Assembly (NCBI RefSeq): GCF_003668635.1
Contig: NZ_RCWH01000007.1
Location: 62,001-126,000, forward strand
Source: Planomicrobium sp. Y74
Lineage (GTDB): Bacteria > Bacillota > Bacilli > Bacillales_A > Planococcaceae
Length of the DNA: 64,000 nt
Direction: 5' to 3'
The notes below the pieces were generated by a model. It was not told the DNA's origin, searched no databases, and saw only the letters and a list, made by a program, of their open reading frames with translations. The translations under genes were made by a program, and so were the position numbers. Below, piece after piece: positions 55,289 through 64,000 of this stretch. Position 1 is the stretch's first letter. Every line of letters starts with the position of its first letter.

Positions 55289-55519
55289 CTATAGTTTAAG
55301 CTTATTATGTTTAACCATATTTTCATGTTTTTCATTACGCAGATCGTATTCATGTATAAAATGCAGGACGGCTTGCCGGGGAATGCCAAGTTCCCGCGCT
55401 GTTACCGATGGCCCTTCATCCCGTCCGATGTATAATTTCCGGATCACTTCTTCCACACTTTTACTATATTCTTTTTCCAGCTTCTCTTTATATTTCTGAT
55501 AGGGATGCATATTCATCAT
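55289..55519 (-). CDS. Small helix-turn-helix-like protein
   Basis: 76 residues. EEVIRKLYIGRDEGPSVTARELGIPRQAVLHFIHEYDLR looks like a helix-turn-helix (two short helices around GPSVTARELGIPRQAV). Three ATGs within ten bases follow GGAGAGTAGG, so the exact start is uncertain (55519, 55516 or 55510). It lies just upstream of the truncated wzz-like gene and could have regulated it; this is inference. Confidence 0.6.
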   Translation of the reverse strand: MMNMHPYQKYKEKLEKEYSKSVEEVIRKLYIGRDEGPSVTARELGIPRQAVLHFIHEYDLRNEKHENMVKHNKLKL

Positions 55520-55637
55520 CCTACTCTCCGGTAATATTTTATTCGTGTACTGAATTTTCTGTTTTTTATATTTAACTGATTATAACCTCTTGTTACTATT
55601 TAAACTAGTCTTTTTTTATTACGAAAGGGAAACACAA

Positions 55638-55674
55638 AAGCCGTGCTGGAAACCAGTGGTTTCCGGCACGGCTT
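55638..55674 (-). terminator. Terminator of the 32-residue membrane protein gene
   Basis: The arms AAGCCGTGCTGGAAACC/GGTTTCCGGCACGGCTT have a 17-bp stem with one mismatch and a 3-nt loop. The minus-strand exit is TTTTGTGTTT. Confidence 0.88.
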
Positions 55675-55688
55675 CTACCGATTCTTCT

Positions 55689-55787
55689 TCAGTTCGGCCA
55701 GTGGTGCATGAAAAAATAGGACAAGATGCCAATTACCGCGAAGATTGACAGAATCAGCATTGGTATCAGTCCGAAGGTGGCTTCCAT
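55689..55787 (-). CDS. 32-residue single-helix membrane protein
   Basis: A very short gene with an excellent ribosome site (GGAAGGAGGGAAATCA before the ATG) and its own strong terminator 15 nt after the stop. The product starts MEATFGLIPMLILSIFAVIG, has one hydrophobic helix of about 20 residues and ends HHWPN. The signals on both sides make it convincing despite the size. The function is unknown. Confidence 0.75.
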   Translation of the reverse strand: MEATFGLIPMLILSIFAVIGILSYFFMHHWPN

Positions 55788-56007
55788 TGATTTCCCTCCT
55801 TCCTTGCCGTTCATTTCTTTGCCTTTATCATAATCCTAATTAATAAAAATAGATATATATATATATCTGACTATTCAGATAAATATTTATTTAAAATATT
55901 GTCACTGAAAAACCCCCTCCTCCATTCCGACTAAAAAACCGTACATCGGGTAATCCATTCTATATAAGCGCTGCCCTGGACAGACCATCTGCAAAGGAGC
56001 GAGAGCC

Positions 56008-57516
56008 ATGATCGAACAATTGGATGCCCTCTACAATGAAGAAGGTTATTACATTAAAAATAGAGGAGGATTTTTCGCCGGGAAAAAGCTGGTGACGGTG
56101 ATAACCCCCGTTTACAATGCCGAGCCTTTTCTCGAAAAGACCATCGAGTCGGTCATCAATCAGTCAATCGGTTTTAAAAACATAGAATTTATCATCGTTG
56201 ATGACCATTCAACTGACAGCTCCCGGCAAATCATTTGGGATTACGCAACAAAATATCCGAATATCAAAGCTGTCTTCCTGAAGGAAAATACCGGTTCCCC
56301 TGCCGCTCCCCGGAATCTAGGGATTGAACTGGCGAAAACGGAATGGCTGACGTTTCTTGATGCAGACGACTGGCTCCACGAAGAAGGTGTCAAAGCTTTG
56401 TACGATTTGGCAAAAAAGACCGGGGATAATTATGTGGCGGGCAGAACGATGAAGGCGGAGTCCAGCGGCTTTAAAATTGTCGGGGAACATCAATCGGCTG
56501 TTGAACGGCGGAGCGTGTCCCCTTTTACGATCCAGCATATCTTCCAGCATCTTGGCCCCACTGCCCGGATGATGAAGCGGAAATTGCTGCTGGATAAAAA
56601 TATACGTTTTCCCCATTTGAAGTTTGCCGAGGACAAGCAGTTTTTCATTGATGTGCTGATCAATTGCCCGACAATTTCCACGACCAAACAAGTCGTCTAC
56701 TACGCAAACCGGCTCGATGAAAATGAGAGTTCATTGACATCGAAGACAACGGTTATGGAAAAGACGGACACCAATATCCAGGTGATCAAATATGTAAAAC
56801 AGAAAAAGCTTCCGGAAGAGCAGGAAAAAATGATTTTGAACCGGCTGTATGAATTCGACTGCATCACCCGGCTGTTCGACCGCCAGCATTTCCTGAAAAG
56901 CGAAACCAAGGAAGATTATTTTGATAAGTTCCGGGAAGTTCTCGCAACCGCCAGCGACCTGGACTATGAGATTTCCGATAACTTCTTCCACCCGTTCAAC
57001 CGGACCGTCTATCAATTGTTCCTGCAGGAAGATTACCAGCAAATGATCGATCTCATCCGCTGGAATAAGAAAGCGAAGCAGAAGCAGCACATTATCAAAG
57101 ACGGACTGCCCTATATAACGACGCCTTTTGAAGGTACATTGGCCGAAAACATCCGGGTCCCGCTCCTCGCCATCTATCAGAGCGGTTATTTTGAAGGCGA
57201 CAGCTATCACCTCACCGTCCAGATCTTCGGGGAGGAAATCGATAAAGTCGAAGAACTCGTCTTCCGGAACCGCCAGGACGTCAACGAAGAATACGCCTTT
57301 TCGCTCCAGCCGGTTGAAAGCGGCATCGCCAGCATTTCGATTGGAGTCGCAGAACTCGACAAATTGCCGACAAAAAGTTTCGAAGTTTTTATCCGCTACG
57401 ATGTCTACCGGAAAATTAATATCCTGCGGCCGGAACAGCTTCAAGTCGACAAACGTCTTCTTAACTTCTATACGACGCTCAACTCCAATCTGGGCTTTAA
57501 AATAACCAAAGCGTGA
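56008..57516 (+). CDS. Family 2 glycosyltransferase, teichoic acid locus
   Basis: 502 residues. An N-terminal GT-A domain has VTVITPVYNAEPFLEKTIESV, VDDHSTDSS near residue 70 and FLDADDWLHEEGV near residue 114, then HLKFAEDKQFFIDVL in the acceptor half. A C-terminal beta-rich extension of about 130 residues (DSYHLTVQIFGEEIDKVEEL) resembles the tail domains of TarQ/TarS/TarP-type and TagF-associated transferases. It probably glycosylates a wall teichoic acid or another polyol-phosphate polymer. AAAGGAGCGAGAGCC precedes the ATG. Confidence 0.82.
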   Translation: MIEQLDALYNEEGYYIKNRGGFFAGKKLVTVITPVYNAEPFLEKTIESVINQSIGFKNIEFIIVDDHSTDSSRQIIWDYATKYPNIKAVFLKENTGSPAAPRNLGIELAKTEWLTFLDADDWLHEEGVKALYDLAKKTGDNYVAGRTMKAESSGFKIVGEHQSAVERRSVSPFTIQHIFQHLGPTARMMKRKLLLDKNIRFPHLKFAEDKQFFIDVLINCPTISTTKQVVYYANRLDENESSLTSKTTVMEKTDTNIQVIKYVKQKKLPEEQEKMILNRLYEFDCITRLFDRQHFLKSETKEDYFDKFREVLATASDLDYEISDNFFHPFNRTVYQLFLQEDYQQMIDLIRWNKKAKQKQHIIKDGLPYITTPFEGTLAENIRVPLLAIYQSGYFEGDSYHLTVQIFGEEIDKVEELVFRNRQDVNEEYAFSLQPVESGIASISIGVAELDKLPTKSFEVFIRYDVYRKINILRPEQLQVDKRLLNFYTTLNSNLGFKITKA

Positions 57517-57917
57517 CGTAATATGCAAGCATTTATAGAGCTACAATTGGCTTCAACCAGAGTTGCAGACTTTTCTCACGAATTTAGCTCCAGCTTCCGA
57601 CACAGCACATCGCCTCTTCTATGAACTTCTATTTCTCTGCTTAAAAGAAAAAGGATTGTTATATTTCATAATAGAGTTCTGATTTTTGAAATTCCCGTCA
57701 GCAATTTAAGCCAGGAAGATATTCTTGCGAGAATCCAAGAGAATTGAGCTCGAATCAAAAAAATATATTTATTGTTACAGCTGATTGCTTACCCAGCCCA
57801 TCAGAGCAAAACGAATCTTGCAGCTCCCTGTATATTTTGGCGAAGTATTTAAGCAAAAACGGTGGAATGGAAAAGTTGATATAAAAAGCGAATAAAAAAT
57901 CCTTTAAACAAAGCCGT
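57517..57917. other. 401-nt gap without recognised gene
   Basis: No gene is seen between the GT2 and tagH stops. The right end holds the tagH terminator. Confidence 0.5.
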
Positions 57918-57928
57918 TTAAAGGATTT
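57898..57928 (-). terminator. Terminator of the tagGH genes
   Basis: The arms AAATCCTTTAAA/TTTAAAGGATTT overlap the tagH stop codon and are followed on the minus strand by TTTATTC. Confidence 0.8.
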
Positions 57929-58727
57929 TTTCTCTATTAGAAGCATATTTTTGCAGTACTTCATATCGGTAAGTGGTCTTTTCTTTTTTTGACATTCCTT
58001 TATATTCCTCTAGGAACTTCTCGTACTCTTCAAGTACGATGTCTGCATTGCCATACTCTTTAAGCGTTCCGAATTCCAACCATGCAATTTCATCGCAAAA
58101 CTTCCTCATCTGTGAGATGGAATGGCTGACAAAAAACATCGTTTTTCCTTTTTCCTTAAATTCCATCATTTTATTAAGGCTTTTTTCAGCAAAGGCTTTG
58201 TCGCCGACGGACAGCGCTTCATCTATAATCAGAATGTCAGGATCCACTCTCACGGAAATTGAGAATCCTAACCGGGACTTCATCCCACTGGAATATGTTT
58301 TTACAGGCTGGTCGATGAACTTTTCAATTTCGGCAAATTCAATGATTTCTTCTTCCATCTCTTCAATTTCCTGTTTTGAAAAACCCAGCATCAGAAGTTT
58401 TAACTCAATATTTTCCCTGCCAGTCAATTTATTATCCAGTCCTGCATTCACCGCAATAAGCGCTACATTTCCTTTGCTTACTACTTTGCCGGACGTTGCC
58501 GGGATGACTCCGGCGATTATATTGGCCAAAGTCGATTTACCTGAACCATTTATACCGATAAGTCCTACAATCGCTCCTTCATCCACTTGAAAAGAGATAT
58601 TCCGCAGCGCAAAAAATTCTTCTCCAAACTCTTTGGCAGGGATGATCAGGTCCAGAATCCGTTCCGATCTTTTTTTATAAAGTTTATAGCGTTTCGATAC
58701 ATGCTGAACATCCACTGACTTTGCCAT
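57918..58727 (-). CDS. tagH: Teichoic acid export ABC transporter ATPase TagH
   Basis: A 269-residue ABC ATPase. Walker A GINGSGKST is near residue 58, the signature segment YSSGMKSRLGFSI near 143 and Walker B ILIIDEALSVGDKAF near 165. The H-loop is in MFFVSHSISQMRKFC. The sequence order is that of the polysaccharide/teichoic acid exporters (TagH/RfbE). B. subtilis TagH has a long C-terminal extension that is absent here. The ATG at 58727 has GGGAAG 8 nt before it. It pairs with TagG immediately upstream. Confidence 0.92.
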   Translation of the reverse strand: MAKSVDVQHVSKRYKLYKKRSERILDLIIPAKEFGEEFFALRNISFQVDEGAIVGLIGINGSGKSTLANIIAGVIPATSGKVVSKGNVALIAVNAGLDNKLTGRENIELKLLMLGFSKQEIEEMEEEIIEFAEIEKFIDQPVKTYSSGMKSRLGFSISVRVDPDILIIDEALSVGDKAFAEKSLNKMMEFKEKGKTMFFVSHSISQMRKFCDEIAWLEFGTLKEYGNADIVLEEYEKFLEEYKGMSKKEKTTYRYEVLQKYASNREKIL

Positions 58728-58744
58728 TTGCATCACTTCCCATT

Positions 58745-59551
58745 TTAAAGGAAATCAATAAATTGATTTCTGAATTTAACATGCAGATAAGAACCGATAA
58801 AGAATGTCAACAGTATTACTCCTGCAAAATACGCAGTATAAACCGGATTCTCAAGAAAATACCACCCTTCACCAAGTAAAGAATAGCGGTATCCTTCAAT
58901 TATATAATAAAAAGGGTTGAGCTTCATATAAGGCTGCCACGTTTCCGGCAATAGTGTCGGCGGCCAAAGTATCGGAGATAAATACAGAAGCATTCTCATT
59001 ATCGACTGGAGCAGCATTTGGACATCCCGGACAATAGTTGTTAACGTTGAAGTTATCAACACGAGGCTAAACAGGAATGCGAGCAGCCCGAGCATATAAA
59101 GCGGCAACTGAATGTAGTATATGGATACTGGATAACCGATAAATTGCAGGAATATCATACCCAGCCCCAGTATAATCAAATGAGGATAGAACTGGGCGAA
59201 AATTACATAGCCGGGTATGACACTCATTGGAAAATTCATTTTGGCCAGCATCTTTATTTTGCTGTATATCGATTTGGAGCCTTTCATGACGGCTTGTGTG
59301 ATAAAGAACCATACCAGGATTCCGGCAAGCATCCATTGCAAATAAGGAATATCGCCAATAGGTTCCCTCTGCCTGATTCCGAAACCGAAAACAAACCAGT
59401 AAATCGTTATCTGGATAGCGGGATTAATGATTTCCCAAGCCATCCCCAGATAATTTCCACTTGTCAAACTCCGTAATTCGTAGATAGAAAGCCTTCTTAC
59501 CAAATAGAAGTAGCGGAGTTGTTCCCTTATTATTTTCATCATTGAATTCAT
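58745..59551 (-). CDS. tagG: Teichoic acid export ABC transporter permease TagG
   Basis: A 268-residue ABC-2 type permease with six membrane helices and the amphipathic N-terminus YFYLVRRLSIYELRSLTSGNYLGMAWEIINPAIQITIYW. PYLQWMLAGILVWFFITQAVMKGSKSI and a C-terminal LNPFYYIIEGYRYSLLG are typical of TagG/RfbA exporters. With TagH it carries the lipid-linked teichoic acid to the outer face. The ATG at 59551 follows GTGAGG; a GTG twelve bases earlier is also in frame. Confidence 0.92.
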   Translation of the reverse strand: MNSMMKIIREQLRYFYLVRRLSIYELRSLTSGNYLGMAWEIINPAIQITIYWFVFGFGIRQREPIGDIPYLQWMLAGILVWFFITQAVMKGSKSIYSKIKMLAKMNFPMSVIPGYVIFAQFYPHLIILGLGMIFLQFIGYPVSIYYIQLPLYMLGLLAFLFSLVLITSTLTTIVRDVQMLLQSIMRMLLYLSPILWPPTLLPETWQPYMKLNPFYYIIEGYRYSLLGEGWYFLENPVYTAYFAGVILLTFFIGSYLHVKFRNQFIDFL

Positions 59552-59582
59552 CCGGTTCCTCACCTACTCTTTTTCTGTCACG

Positions 59583-61988
59583 TTACTCCAAAAAAGCTTT
59601 TACTACCCGTTCGGTAGCCTGGCCATCCTCCAATGAAGAAAATTTACCTTTAAACCCGCTGAATTTCGGGTCAGATTGAACATTCGAATCCTTCAGACTA
59701 TTTATCGCCAAGAACAGTTCTTTTTCCGTTTCAACGATTGGCCCGGGTGCTTCTTCTTCAATGTTAATATAAAATCCTCTTAATTGATCACGGTAAAGTT
59801 CGAAATCATACATAAAGAATATTATCGGCCGATTTAATACGGCAAAATCAAAAAACACAGAGGAGTAATCAGTTATCAGTAAATCAGAGATCAAGTAAAG
59901 GTCTCGGATATCTGGATATGAAGACGCATCATAGACTGTACCTGCGTGAGCAGAAAAATCAAAGTTCTCAGCTACTAAGTAATGCATTCTGGACAATAAA
60001 ACCCATTCATCTCCAAATTCTTTTTTCCAATTATCCAAATTGAATTGAAACTCGAACTTATATTTCCCTTTTTCATAAAATTCATTGTCCCGCCAAGTCG
60101 GTGCATAAAGCATGACCTTTTTATCTTCGGCTATCCCCAGTTTCTTTTTCAAATTACTGGCAAGGGTTTCTGAATGATTGGACAACACGTCATTCCGGGG
60201 ATAGCCTGATTCGATAATTTTACCCGGATAACGAAAAGCCCTTCTGAAAATCTCTGTCGAATAAGGATTAGGTGATACAAGATAATCCCATTTCTGTGCT
60301 TCCAGAACAAAATTTCTCTTATAGGCACTGGTATTGGTGCCGGGCATATGAATTTCCTCAATATCGACGCCAAGTTTTTTCAGTGGAGTTCCATGCCAAG
60401 TTTGGATGTATATTGTGTCTTTCGGTTTCGGCATCCACGCCGGTAACCGGACGTTATTCACCCAGTATTTTGCACGGGGAAAGTGAAAAAACCAAGGGAT
60501 TGTAAAACGCCGCAGATAAGGTACCCCAAATTCCCTGAACATGTTTTCAGCACTTTTATCGATGCTCCACAGCAGACGGTAATTCTGGTGATGCTCTTTC
60601 ATATACTCATAGATTGCGCGTGGGCTATCACTGTATTGCTTGGCATGAAAACTTTCAAAGATGACCATATTTTGTGTTTTGGGTAAACGTCCGATTAATA
60701 TGAATAAGATTTTGAACAGCTGCAGAACTCTTTTATTGTTTTTCAACTCGTGGAACCAGTTATATATCCTCTTTTGCAAGGTATATTCTTCCGGATGGAG
60801 GCTTGTTCCGATGGATACATTGCCACGTTTTGAGGAAACAAGGAGCAGCACATCGCCTTTTCTTTTTTTTAGGGACACTATCTTTTCTTTTTTGTGGTCC
60901 ATATTTAATTTCAAGGGATGCAAGGGTTGGGTATCATCTCCAATATAAAGGGCAAGCTGTTGTTCATCCGCCGCAGCAATTACCGAAACCGGAATCTTAA
61001 AAAAACCAAAGCGCCTGAAAAAATTAGTTTTCCAAGGTCTTTTAAATGTTGCAATGGCCTCTTCCCTGCCGTCGGTATATAAATTGTTATAGTTATTGCT
61101 GGCTTTATAGGCATAATGTGTACTTCTTCCATACAGATACAGATACTTGCTGGTGAATAATGCTTTCAAACCCGACTCATAGCCACTGATTTTCGAAGCA
61201 TTTCCTTTTGTAAGATAAATGCCATTCTGCTTGTTATGAATATAATATTTCAAATCATTAATCGAAAAAGAAGCAAGCATATGTTTTTCGCGGTGTTCTT
61301 CCAATTGATAGAAATCGAAGACCTTTACTCCTCTACCGGTTATTTTCATGAAATCAATTGCCGCCCGGTCTTCCTTACAGGAGACATCAAGTACTTCAGG
61401 CCCATTCAATCTAATGTCCAGACCCGCTTTATTGGACAGCATTTTAAAGCGAAAATTCCGGGTGACCATTTCTTTTCTAAACAAGTCATATATCAAAAAT
61501 GTGTTGAATTGGCCATAAGTTATTTTTCCTGCTAGGAGGTACCGGAATTCTACAGAGGTCATTGCCAAGTCTACTGGGATTCTGTGTTCAGGAGATTCAT
61601 AAGCCGCAATGTCATTAAAAGTATAGAGCTTCTGTCCTGCCGAAGTAAAAAGAGAAACTGAGGTTTCATTTGTTTGTTTTAAGGAAATTTCTTTTATATA
61701 AGCCTCATATTCGAATGCAAAAGAGGTGGCTCCAGGAAAAAAATTCAAGTAATGAGAAAGGCTGCCGGCTAGTATCCGATTATTTTTTATATAAAAAGTA
61801 TAGGATTCTGTGCTGAAATCTTTGAGGAATAATACCTGGTCCTCTTTTATTATGCTGCCTATAACGGAAGTTTCCCCAATAACAAGATCTTCCAAACCAA
61901 CCTGAAAAACTGTTTCCTCCGGAAACAGTGAAAACTCAATCGCGTACTCATTTTCGGTTATAATTTGGATTTCATTGGATAGGACCAT
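59583..61988 (-). CDS. TagF-like CDP-glycerol glycerophosphotransferase
   Basis: An 801-residue enzyme. The first 400 residues are diverged and beta-rich; the C-terminal half is a GT-B glycerophosphotransferase. NMVIFESFHAKQYSDSPRAIYEYM begins that half, with YIQTWHGTPLKKLG (catalytic His region) near residue 525. MLYAPTWRDNEFYEKG and SDLLITDYSSVFFDFAVLNRPIIFFMYD (second catalytic region) follow. It should polymerise or extend poly(glycerol phosphate) on the membrane-bound linker. GAGGAAGAATT precedes the ATG. It heads the leftward tagGH group and is divergent from tagD. Confidence 0.88.
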   Translation of the reverse strand: MVLSNEIQIITENEYAIEFSLFPEETVFQVGLEDLVIGETSVIGSIIKEDQVLFLKDFSTESYTFYIKNNRILAGSLSHYLNFFPGATSFAFEYEAYIKEISLKQTNETSVSLFTSAGQKLYTFNDIAAYESPEHRIPVDLAMTSVEFRYLLAGKITYGQFNTFLIYDLFRKEMVTRNFRFKMLSNKAGLDIRLNGPEVLDVSCKEDRAAIDFMKITGRGVKVFDFYQLEEHREKHMLASFSINDLKYYIHNKQNGIYLTKGNASKISGYESGLKALFTSKYLYLYGRSTHYAYKASNNYNNLYTDGREEAIATFKRPWKTNFFRRFGFFKIPVSVIAAADEQQLALYIGDDTQPLHPLKLNMDHKKEKIVSLKKRKGDVLLLVSSKRGNVSIGTSLHPEEYTLQKRIYNWFHELKNNKRVLQLFKILFILIGRLPKTQNMVIFESFHAKQYSDSPRAIYEYMKEHHQNYRLLWSIDKSAENMFREFGVPYLRRFTIPWFFHFPRAKYWVNNVRLPAWMPKPKDTIYIQTWHGTPLKKLGVDIEEIHMPGTNTSAYKRNFVLEAQKWDYLVSPNPYSTEIFRRAFRYPGKIIESGYPRNDVLSNHSETLASNLKKKLGIAEDKKVMLYAPTWRDNEFYEKGKYKFEFQFNLDNWKKEFGDEWVLLSRMHYLVAENFDFSAHAGTVYDASSYPDIRDLYLISDLLITDYSSVFFDFAVLNRPIIFFMYDFELYRDQLRGFYINIEEEAPGPIVETEKELFLAINSLKDSNVQSDPKFSGFKGKFSSLEDGQATERVVKAFLE

Positions 61989-62105
61989 AATTCTTCCTCT
62001 TTTGCTTATTATTTTTATTAGCTATTTAAAATGATAACATATATTATATAATCACAACATTTTATTATTTTTAATAAAATAACGTTTACTGGGGTGAGTT
62101 AATCT
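61989..62105. promoter_or_regulatory. Divergent promoter region of tagF-like and tagD genes
   Basis: A very AT-rich 117-nt stretch separates the two divergent teichoic acid transcripts, so both promoters must lie here. No SaeR-like repeat is present. Confidence 0.4.
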
Positions 62106-62498
62106 ATGAAAAAGGTCATCACTTACGGTACATTCGATTTACTGCACCATGGTCATATAAATATCTTAAAAAGGGCAAAACAGCTCGGTGACTATCTGAT
62201 AGTCGGCCTGTCAACAGATGAATTTAATTTCATAAAAGGAAAGGCTGCTTACCATTCCTATGAGGACCGAAAAATGTTATTAGAGTCCATTAAATATGTG
62301 GATGAGGTTATTCCTGAAAATGACTGGGCCCAAAAGGAAATGGATATCCGGGATAACCAGGTGGCTATTTTTGTCATGGGTTCTGACTGGGAAGGGAAAT
62401 TCGACGAATTATCATCTCATTGCCAAGTTATATACCTGCCAAGGACAGATGGCATTTCCACAACAAAAATAAAAACAGATCTATACCATAAACGCTGA
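62106..62498 (+). CDS. tagD: Glycerol-3-phosphate cytidylyltransferase TagD
   Basis: A 130-residue enzyme making CDP-glycerol, the donor for teichoic acid glycerol phosphate units. HHGH at residues 14-17 is the cytidylyltransferase HxGH motif, GTFDLLHHGH the surrounding loop and RTDGISTT at residues 113-120 the second nucleotide-binding motif. The length matches B. subtilis TagD (129). Its stop overlaps the next start (TGATG), so translation is coupled to the TagB-like enzyme. Confidence 0.96.
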   Translation: MKKVITYGTFDLLHHGHINILKRAKQLGDYLIVGLSTDEFNFIKGKAAYHSYEDRKMLLESIKYVDEVIPENDWAQKEMDIRDNQVAIFVMGSDWEGKFDELSSHCQVIYLPRTDGISTTKIKTDLYHKR

Positions 62499-63664
62499 TG
62501 AAAGAAATCCTAATTGCTTTATACCTTGGTGTATTTAAGCTTCTTTTTTCACTTTTTAAATTATTGCCGTTAAAAAACAAAACTGTTTTCCTTTCCACTT
62601 TTGGAGATAATGCATTTTATATTGGCAGAGAATTAGCGATATCCAGTTCGCAACCGCTTGTGTTCATTAACAGCCCAAAATGCAAAGAGGATTTTTCGGT
62701 CATACCAACTGACAAAAAAATTTTTTACTCTACGAACACTGTAAACTTATCAGATTTTCTCCATGCCATTTATCACCTGGCGACATCGAAATACGTTTTC
62801 ATCGATAATTACGTAGGGGCATTGGCAGCGGTCCAATTTAAAAAAGAAGTAAAATGCGTACAATTATGGCACGCTGCGGGAGCTGTAAAAAAATTCGGCT
62901 GGAGCGATCCTCAAACCTTTCACAGAAGTGCCCGAGCGAAAAAAAGATTTCAAAAAGTGTATAATCAGTTCCAATATATCCCAGTAGGCTCGCAGCACAT
63001 GGCGAATATCTTCTCTGAAGCTTTCCGTCTGAGCCAAAAGCATTTTTTATATACAGGAGTGCCACAAACCGATTTTTACTTTGACGAAAACTTAAAGCAA
63101 AATGCTTTGAAGCGAGTATATGCCCGTTATCCGCAGCTAAAAGAGAAAAAAGTCATATTATATGCTCCGACTTTCCGGAAAGACGGGCTTCGTAGAATGA
63201 ATATGGAATATGATATAAAGCTTTTTCTTGATTCACTTGATGACCACCATGTCCTGTTGATCCGAATTCATCCCTCAGTTCATGAAACAGCACGGATCCC
63301 TGTTAATCCGCGCGTACTATTGGCAAGCGATTACCCGCAAATCAATGACCTTCTACTCGCCAGTGATATTTTAGTGACCGACTACTCCTCCATCCCTGTT
63401 GAATTTTCTTTATTGCAAAGAAAAATGATATTCTTCACCTATGATTTGGAAGCATACAATGATACTCAAGGCTTGTGGTCCATGAATGATTTATCCTTCC
63501 CCGGACCGGTTGCCAGAACAACAGCAGAAGTGATTGCTCACATCAAAGATCCCCATATTGACTATAATAAAATCAACCGTTTCAGGGACCATTGGAACGA
63601 ATTTTCCAGTGGTGCATCTGCGAGGAGATTAATATCTAAAGTCTACGATCCCGATGATTTGTAA
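62498..63664 (+). CDS. TagB-like CDP-glycerol glycerophosphotransferase
   Basis: A 388-residue membrane-associated GT-B enzyme with a hydrophobic N-terminus (LIALYLGVFKLLFSLFKLLPL). CVQLWHAAGAVKKFGWSDP carries the catalytic His. VILYAPTFRKDGLRRM and SDILVTDYSSIPVEFSLLQRKMIFFTYDLEAYN are the second half-site. It is the right length for TagB (primer, first glycerol phosphate). A role in polymer extension cannot be excluded. It overlaps the tagD stop by one base. Confidence 0.88.
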   Translation: MKEILIALYLGVFKLLFSLFKLLPLKNKTVFLSTFGDNAFYIGRELAISSSQPLVFINSPKCKEDFSVIPTDKKIFYSTNTVNLSDFLHAIYHLATSKYVFIDNYVGALAAVQFKKEVKCVQLWHAAGAVKKFGWSDPQTFHRSARAKKRFQKVYNQFQYIPVGSQHMANIFSEAFRLSQKHFLYTGVPQTDFYFDENLKQNALKRVYARYPQLKEKKVILYAPTFRKDGLRRMNMEYDIKLFLDSLDDHHVLLIRIHPSVHETARIPVNPRVLLASDYPQINDLLLASDILVTDYSSIPVEFSLLQRKMIFFTYDLEAYNDTQGLWSMNDLSFPGPVARTTAEVIAHIKDPHIDYNKINRFRDHWNEFSSGASARRLISKVYDPDDL

Positions 63665-64000
63665 AAGCTTCAGGAAAGTTACCAAAGCTCTCAGCGAAGG
63701 AAATGGACTGTCAGAGCCTGAACATAGTATTCGAGAAAAACAGCAACGGTGAATGGGTGCTGATTGCAACCGTGAATAATCGGCGGACAATTTAAATCTG
63801 GAACTCTATAAGGAAAGATCCGGCAACATTGCCGGGTCTTTCTTTTTTTCCTTCCCTTGAAGAAATCATTTACCAGGAAGCCGGGCAGCTTGCCTCCGTA
63901 TACAAACAGACCAGGACTTCATGTGGTCTCTGCTCTTCCACTGATTTATAAACTTTTTACTGAACATGTCATAGGTATGTTATTCGGTAAAGTATTTCTG
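63665..64000. other. Right-end gap, possible gene remnant
   Basis: No complete gene is seen. A short frame (63703-63795) reads MDCQSLNIVFEKNSNGEW and on to RRTI before a stop. It lacks a spaced ribosome site and may be the tail of a decayed gene. The last 150 nt show nothing recognisable. Confidence 0.3.
63814..63841 (+). terminator. Terminator of the tagD-tagB operon
   Basis: The arms AAAGATCCGGCAA/GCCGGGTCTTT are followed by CTTTTTTT on the plus strand. Confidence 0.85.

Noticed and set aside
55800..55870. TATATA dinucleotide run as an origin or regulatory element
   Set aside because: A short AT-rich stretch without other signals, in an ordinary promoter-type gap.
56731..57528. Long minus-strand reading frame of 265 codons
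   Set aside because: It is antisense to the clear GT2 glycosyltransferase, without a ribosome site or recognisable motifs.

Overview
The window looks like chromosomal DNA of a mid-GC Gram-positive Firmicute, most likely the Planococcaceae (Planococcus/Planomicrobium/Sporosarcina type). The clues are strong AGGAGG-type ribosome sites, frequent TTG starts, Tag-type teichoic acid genes, an SLH-anchored DD-carboxypeptidase, a Bacillus-type LexA operator, and homologues of HmoB, YebE and UvrX. This is inferred from protein families only. No rRNA, tRNA, CRISPR array, phage module or transposase was seen.

1-10.3 kb: a leftward surface-polysaccharide operon. In order of transcription it encodes a WbuB/CapL-like glycosyltransferase, CapE-CapF-CapG (UDP-N-acetyl-L-fucosamine synthesis), a nucleotidyltransferase-fold protein, a GT4 transferase, an EpsG/Wzy-like polymerase, a GT2 transferase, an APH/choline-kinase-like kinase and the start of a Wzx/MurJ-type flippase cut by the window edge. 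10.4-11.8 kb: a UvrX-type Y-family polymerase behind a LexA box.

11.9-17 kb: four paralogous FemAB/GNAT-like transferases around a heme monooxygenase (hmoB). Each femAB-like gene and the polysaccharide operon carry, about 54-70 nt before the start codon and in the same orientation, an 11-bp-period direct repeat. It matches the SaeR-type pattern GTTAA-N6-GTTAA, perfectly in three of the five copies and with one mismatch in the other two. This apparent shared regulon, linking amino-acyltransferase-like enzymes to capsule synthesis, is the most interesting signal in the window.

17-25 kb: more envelope genes (VanZ-like, ATP-grasp, an LtaS-like sulfatase-fold enzyme, SLH+VanY carboxypeptidase, DUF2207). 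25-49 kb: housekeeping and unknown genes (S9 peptidase, metallophosphoesterase, O-methyltransferase, YebE-like, LVIVD-repeat protein, zinc-ribbon/DUF2085 proteins, aldo/keto reductase, CorA, amidase, Prs, Fhs, NERD, Hsp20). Within it is an apparently AT-richer two-gene operon of unknown function (36.4-39.0 kb). Five intergenic gaps of this segment hold different short tandem repeats with a strict 20- or 21-bp period. One array type brackets the NERD gene on both sides. A family of short palindromes and a 153-155-bp tandem repeat lie nearby.

49-64 kb: a PAS-PAS-GGDEF-EAL c-di-GMP protein, an LLM flavin monooxygenase/ATP-grasp pair, a truncated Wzz-like gene, a 32-residue membrane protein and a wall teichoic acid locus (GT2, TagH, TagG and a TagF-like enzyme leftward or nearby; TagD and a TagB-like enzyme rightward).
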